This document shows positions 13,618 to 15,179 of a stretch of DNA of 15,179 bases, piece after piece. Positions within the stretch are counted from its first letter, which is position 1; each line of letters begins with the position of its first letter. Source of the stretch: Prolixibacteraceae bacterium (lineage in GTDB: Bacteria; Bacteroidota; Bacteroidia; Bacteroidales; Prolixibacteraceae); NCBI GenBank assembly GCA_016788685.1, contig JAEUSS010000329.1, positions 1-15,179 of the forward strand. Reading direction: 5' to 3'. A program made the position numbers and the translations under genes. Below the pieces are notes generated by a model, which ran no database searches, was not told the origin of the DNA, and was given only the letters and a program-made list of their open reading frames with translations.

Positions 13618-15179
13618 TATTTCAACGAACTGTACCTTTCGAAATAGCTGTTAAATGCTGAAGATACCTCTTTCTGCAATTCGGGCTGATCGTTTCTGGT
13701 GCAAATCATGCTCATTTCCCGCATGAAATAAAGGATTCGCTGTATCTCTTCATCAACCGAATTGCGCAAAGGATTTTTCAATGTGTAGAAATAATCCAGT
13801 TGCTCTTTATAATCGGTCATGATTGTATTAATAATTTCTTTTCCTTTTGCTGGCTGCCCGGCCTTAAAGTAGGTTTCGGCCATCATCATCGAGAAATAGT
13901 TGTAAGGAACAACTTTATGAGGGATCAGTTCAACACAGCGGTCGAGCACCTTGACAGCTTTGTCGTTTTGCCCTTCGGCAACAAGCGTTTCTGCCAACCT
14001 GTTAAATGTGTTGCGGATGTTCATCATCATGCGGCTGTTGTTTTCGTCAATGTAGACATCCGGTTTTTCCATGTTGCCCCACTTGAAGTTTTCCATCACA
14101 TTCTGATACATCAGGCGCGAGTTAACTTGTCCCATGTTGAGTCCGCCATCGGAAGGAGTTTTGATGGGAACCAGCTTGTAAGCCAGGCCTTCGAGCTGGA
14201 AATAATCCTGAAGGTTCAGGTATTTATCGCGTCCGATGGTGATTGCAAAATACAGCGGTCGTTCCCAGTTGTTGTTGGCAATCATATCCAGAACCATCAG
14301 TTCGTCTTTGCTGATGTAATGCCTGTCACTGAAATCAATTTCCAGAGTGTCAACAATTTTATCGTAATCCTGCGGTTCGACAACTTTATTTTTGATTACG
14401 GCAGCTTTGTCGACCACCATAAACAATTTTTTCGACGGAATATATGCTGCATAATCAGCCTGTTCCAGCTTTGTTCTCGGATTTTCGTCCTTCACAAAAT
14501 CGAGGGCTTTTTTGAGTTCAACCGAACCTTTCAGGCGGGGGTCTTCCATCAGGTAAACAACATCCCTTTTCCCCTGTACATACTGATCGTGTGTGAAGCT
14601 GATCGGCAGCGGCTCGGAGTTGTAGGCCTTGCTCTTCATCTGATCGATGTACCAGTCGGTCTGGAAGTAGCTCAGGTTACATACGCGCAGGTCGGTACGC
14701 ACACCTTCAACTTCCTGGTTGTACCAGAGCGGGAAGGTATCGTTGTCGCCGTTGGTAAAAATGACAGCGTTAGGAGCGCATGTATTCAGGTAATTGGCCC
14801 CAAAGTCGCGGGCTGTATAACGGTTTGAACGGTCATGGTCGTCCCAGTTTTCTGCGGCCATAACTACCGGTACCAGCAAAAGAGCCAGGACACTGGCAAC
14901 GCTGGCACTCACTGTATCCGGAGCATACTTTTTCAGGCCTTCGTACAGCGCCAGAACGCCGATTCCGATCCAAATGGTAAAGGCATAAAACGAGCCGGCA
15001 TAGGCATAGTCACGTTCACGCGGCTGGAGCGGCGATTGATTCAGATAGACCACAATGGCCAATCCGGTCATCAGGAACAGCAGTGTTACTGTCCACAAAT
15101 CTCTTCTGCCTTCAACACCGCGGTTATACATGAAAAAGATTCCAATGACACCGAGGATGAACGGTAACAGGTAGTACGC
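13617..15179 (-). CDS. DUF2723 membrane protein (putative O-mannosyltransferase type), C-terminal part
   Basis: The frame is open to the window edge at 15179, so the N-terminal multi-helix region with the presumed catalytic site is outside; the Met at 15131 is internal, because the preceding residues (YYLLPFILGVIGIFF) are another TM helix of the same protein. The visible ~520 residues show three or four more TM helices, the family markers VYLNQSPLQPRERDYAYAGSFY and NWDDHDRSNRY, an extracytoplasmic globular domain with FTNGDNDTFPLWYNQEV, and a C-terminal helical region (about the last 130 residues) with TPR-like repeats. DUF2723 proteins, including animal TMEM260, are regarded as protein O-mannosyltransferases of a GT-C-like fold; in Bacteroidota this would fit general O-glycosylation of envelope proteins. 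It is the promoter-proximal visible gene of the minus-strand block, coupled to the deacetylase. Confidence 0.9.
   Translation of the reverse strand, partial: AYYLLPFILGVIGIFFMYNRGVEGRRDLWTVTLLFLMTGLAIVVYLNQSPLQPRERDYAYAGSFYAFTIWIGIGVLALYEGLKKYAPDTVSASVASVLALLLVPVVMAAENWDDHDRSNRYTARDFGANYLNTCAPNAVIFTNGDNDTFPLWYNQEVEGVRTDLRVCNLSYFQTDWYIDQMKSKAYNSEPLPISFTHDQYVQGKRDVVYLMEDPRLKGSVELKKALDFVKDENPRTKLEQADYAAYIPSKKLFMVVDKAAVIKNKVVEPQDYDKIVDTLEIDFSDRHYISKDELMVLDMIANNNWERPLYFAITIGRDKYLNLQDYFQLEGLAYKLVPIKTPSDGGLNMGQVNSRLMYQNVMENFKWGNMEKPDVYIDENNSRMMMNIRNTFNRLAETLVAEGQNDKAVKVLDRCVELIPHKVVPYNYFSMMMAETYFKAGQPAKGKEIINTIMTDYKEQLDYFYTLKNPLRNSVDEEIQRILYFMREMSMICTRNDQPELQKEVSSAFNSYFERYSSLK

Noticed and set aside
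13800..14828. Long plus-strand ORF (342 codons) opposite the DUF2723 gene
   Set aside because: It is antisense to a clearly conserved coding sequence, its translation is His/Phe/Val-rich with no recognisable motif, and it has no supporting promoter or ribosome binding site.
1..15179. CRISPR arrays, insertion sequences, tRNA or rRNA genes
   Set aside because: I found no regularly spaced repeats, transposase-like ORFs, terminal inverted repeats, or cloverleaf-type sequences; the gaps are short and accounted for by promoters, leaders and terminators.

Overview
The window looks like a chromosomal stretch of a free-living Bacteroidota member, probably in the Bacteroidales/Marinilabiliales/Cytophaga-like breadth; I cannot name the genus. 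The evidence is the gene content (a GldL-type membrane protein, an FtsX/MacB permease pair, a DUF2723 - polysaccharide deacetylase - purD - DUF6427 block), Bacteroidota-type -7 elements (TAnnTTTG, as at 9528-9535), and A/T-rich start contexts mostly without a Shine-Dalgarno.

Layout. (1) 1-789, plus strand: the 3' end of a GldL-like membrane protein, then an OsmC-family protein. (2) 790-3273, plus strand: a NikR-type ribbon-helix-helix regulator followed by a TonB-dependent outer-membrane receptor, closed by a strong terminator. Both genes are preceded by the same kind of control element: two direct copies of RTAACAY exactly 21 bp apart. (3) 3522-9446, plus strand: a five-gene tripartite export operon (ATPase, two paralogous permeases, membrane-fusion protein, TolC-like channel), also closed by a terminator. 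(4) 9528-10581, plus strand: a CorA-type divalent-cation transporter with a Bacteroidota -7 box, a possible 15-residue leader peptide and a hairpin ahead of its ribosome binding site. (5) 15179-10582, minus strand: DUF2723 (C-terminal part), NodB-type deacetylase, purD and DUF6427, convergent with corA with no base between the two stop codons.

The most interesting part is region 2. The NikR-like protein keeps the RHH DNA-binding strand with an Arg-Gly-Ser pattern and the overall ACT-like sensor domain, but three of the four high-affinity nickel ligands known from E. coli NikR are replaced (Phe77, Gln88, Asn90; only Cys96 remains). Its likely operators contain the GTAACAC half-site that I recall being linked to Arg-Gly-Ser NikR proteins. 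Here, however, they are arranged as direct rather than inverted repeats, at the NikR-like 21-bp spacing, in front of both the regulator and the receptor. This suggests an autoregulated receptor switch that has changed or lost its nickel sensing. The receptor carries a His/Met cluster in its plug, which fits a metal or metal-chelate cargo, but the cargo cannot be read from the sequence.

The remaining genes are ordinary Bacteroidota envelope and housekeeping functions with some details of note: an OsmC protein lacking its second cysteine, a tandem permease duplication with one unusually strong Shine-Dalgarno, and a purine-biosynthesis gene embedded in an envelope-glycan operon.
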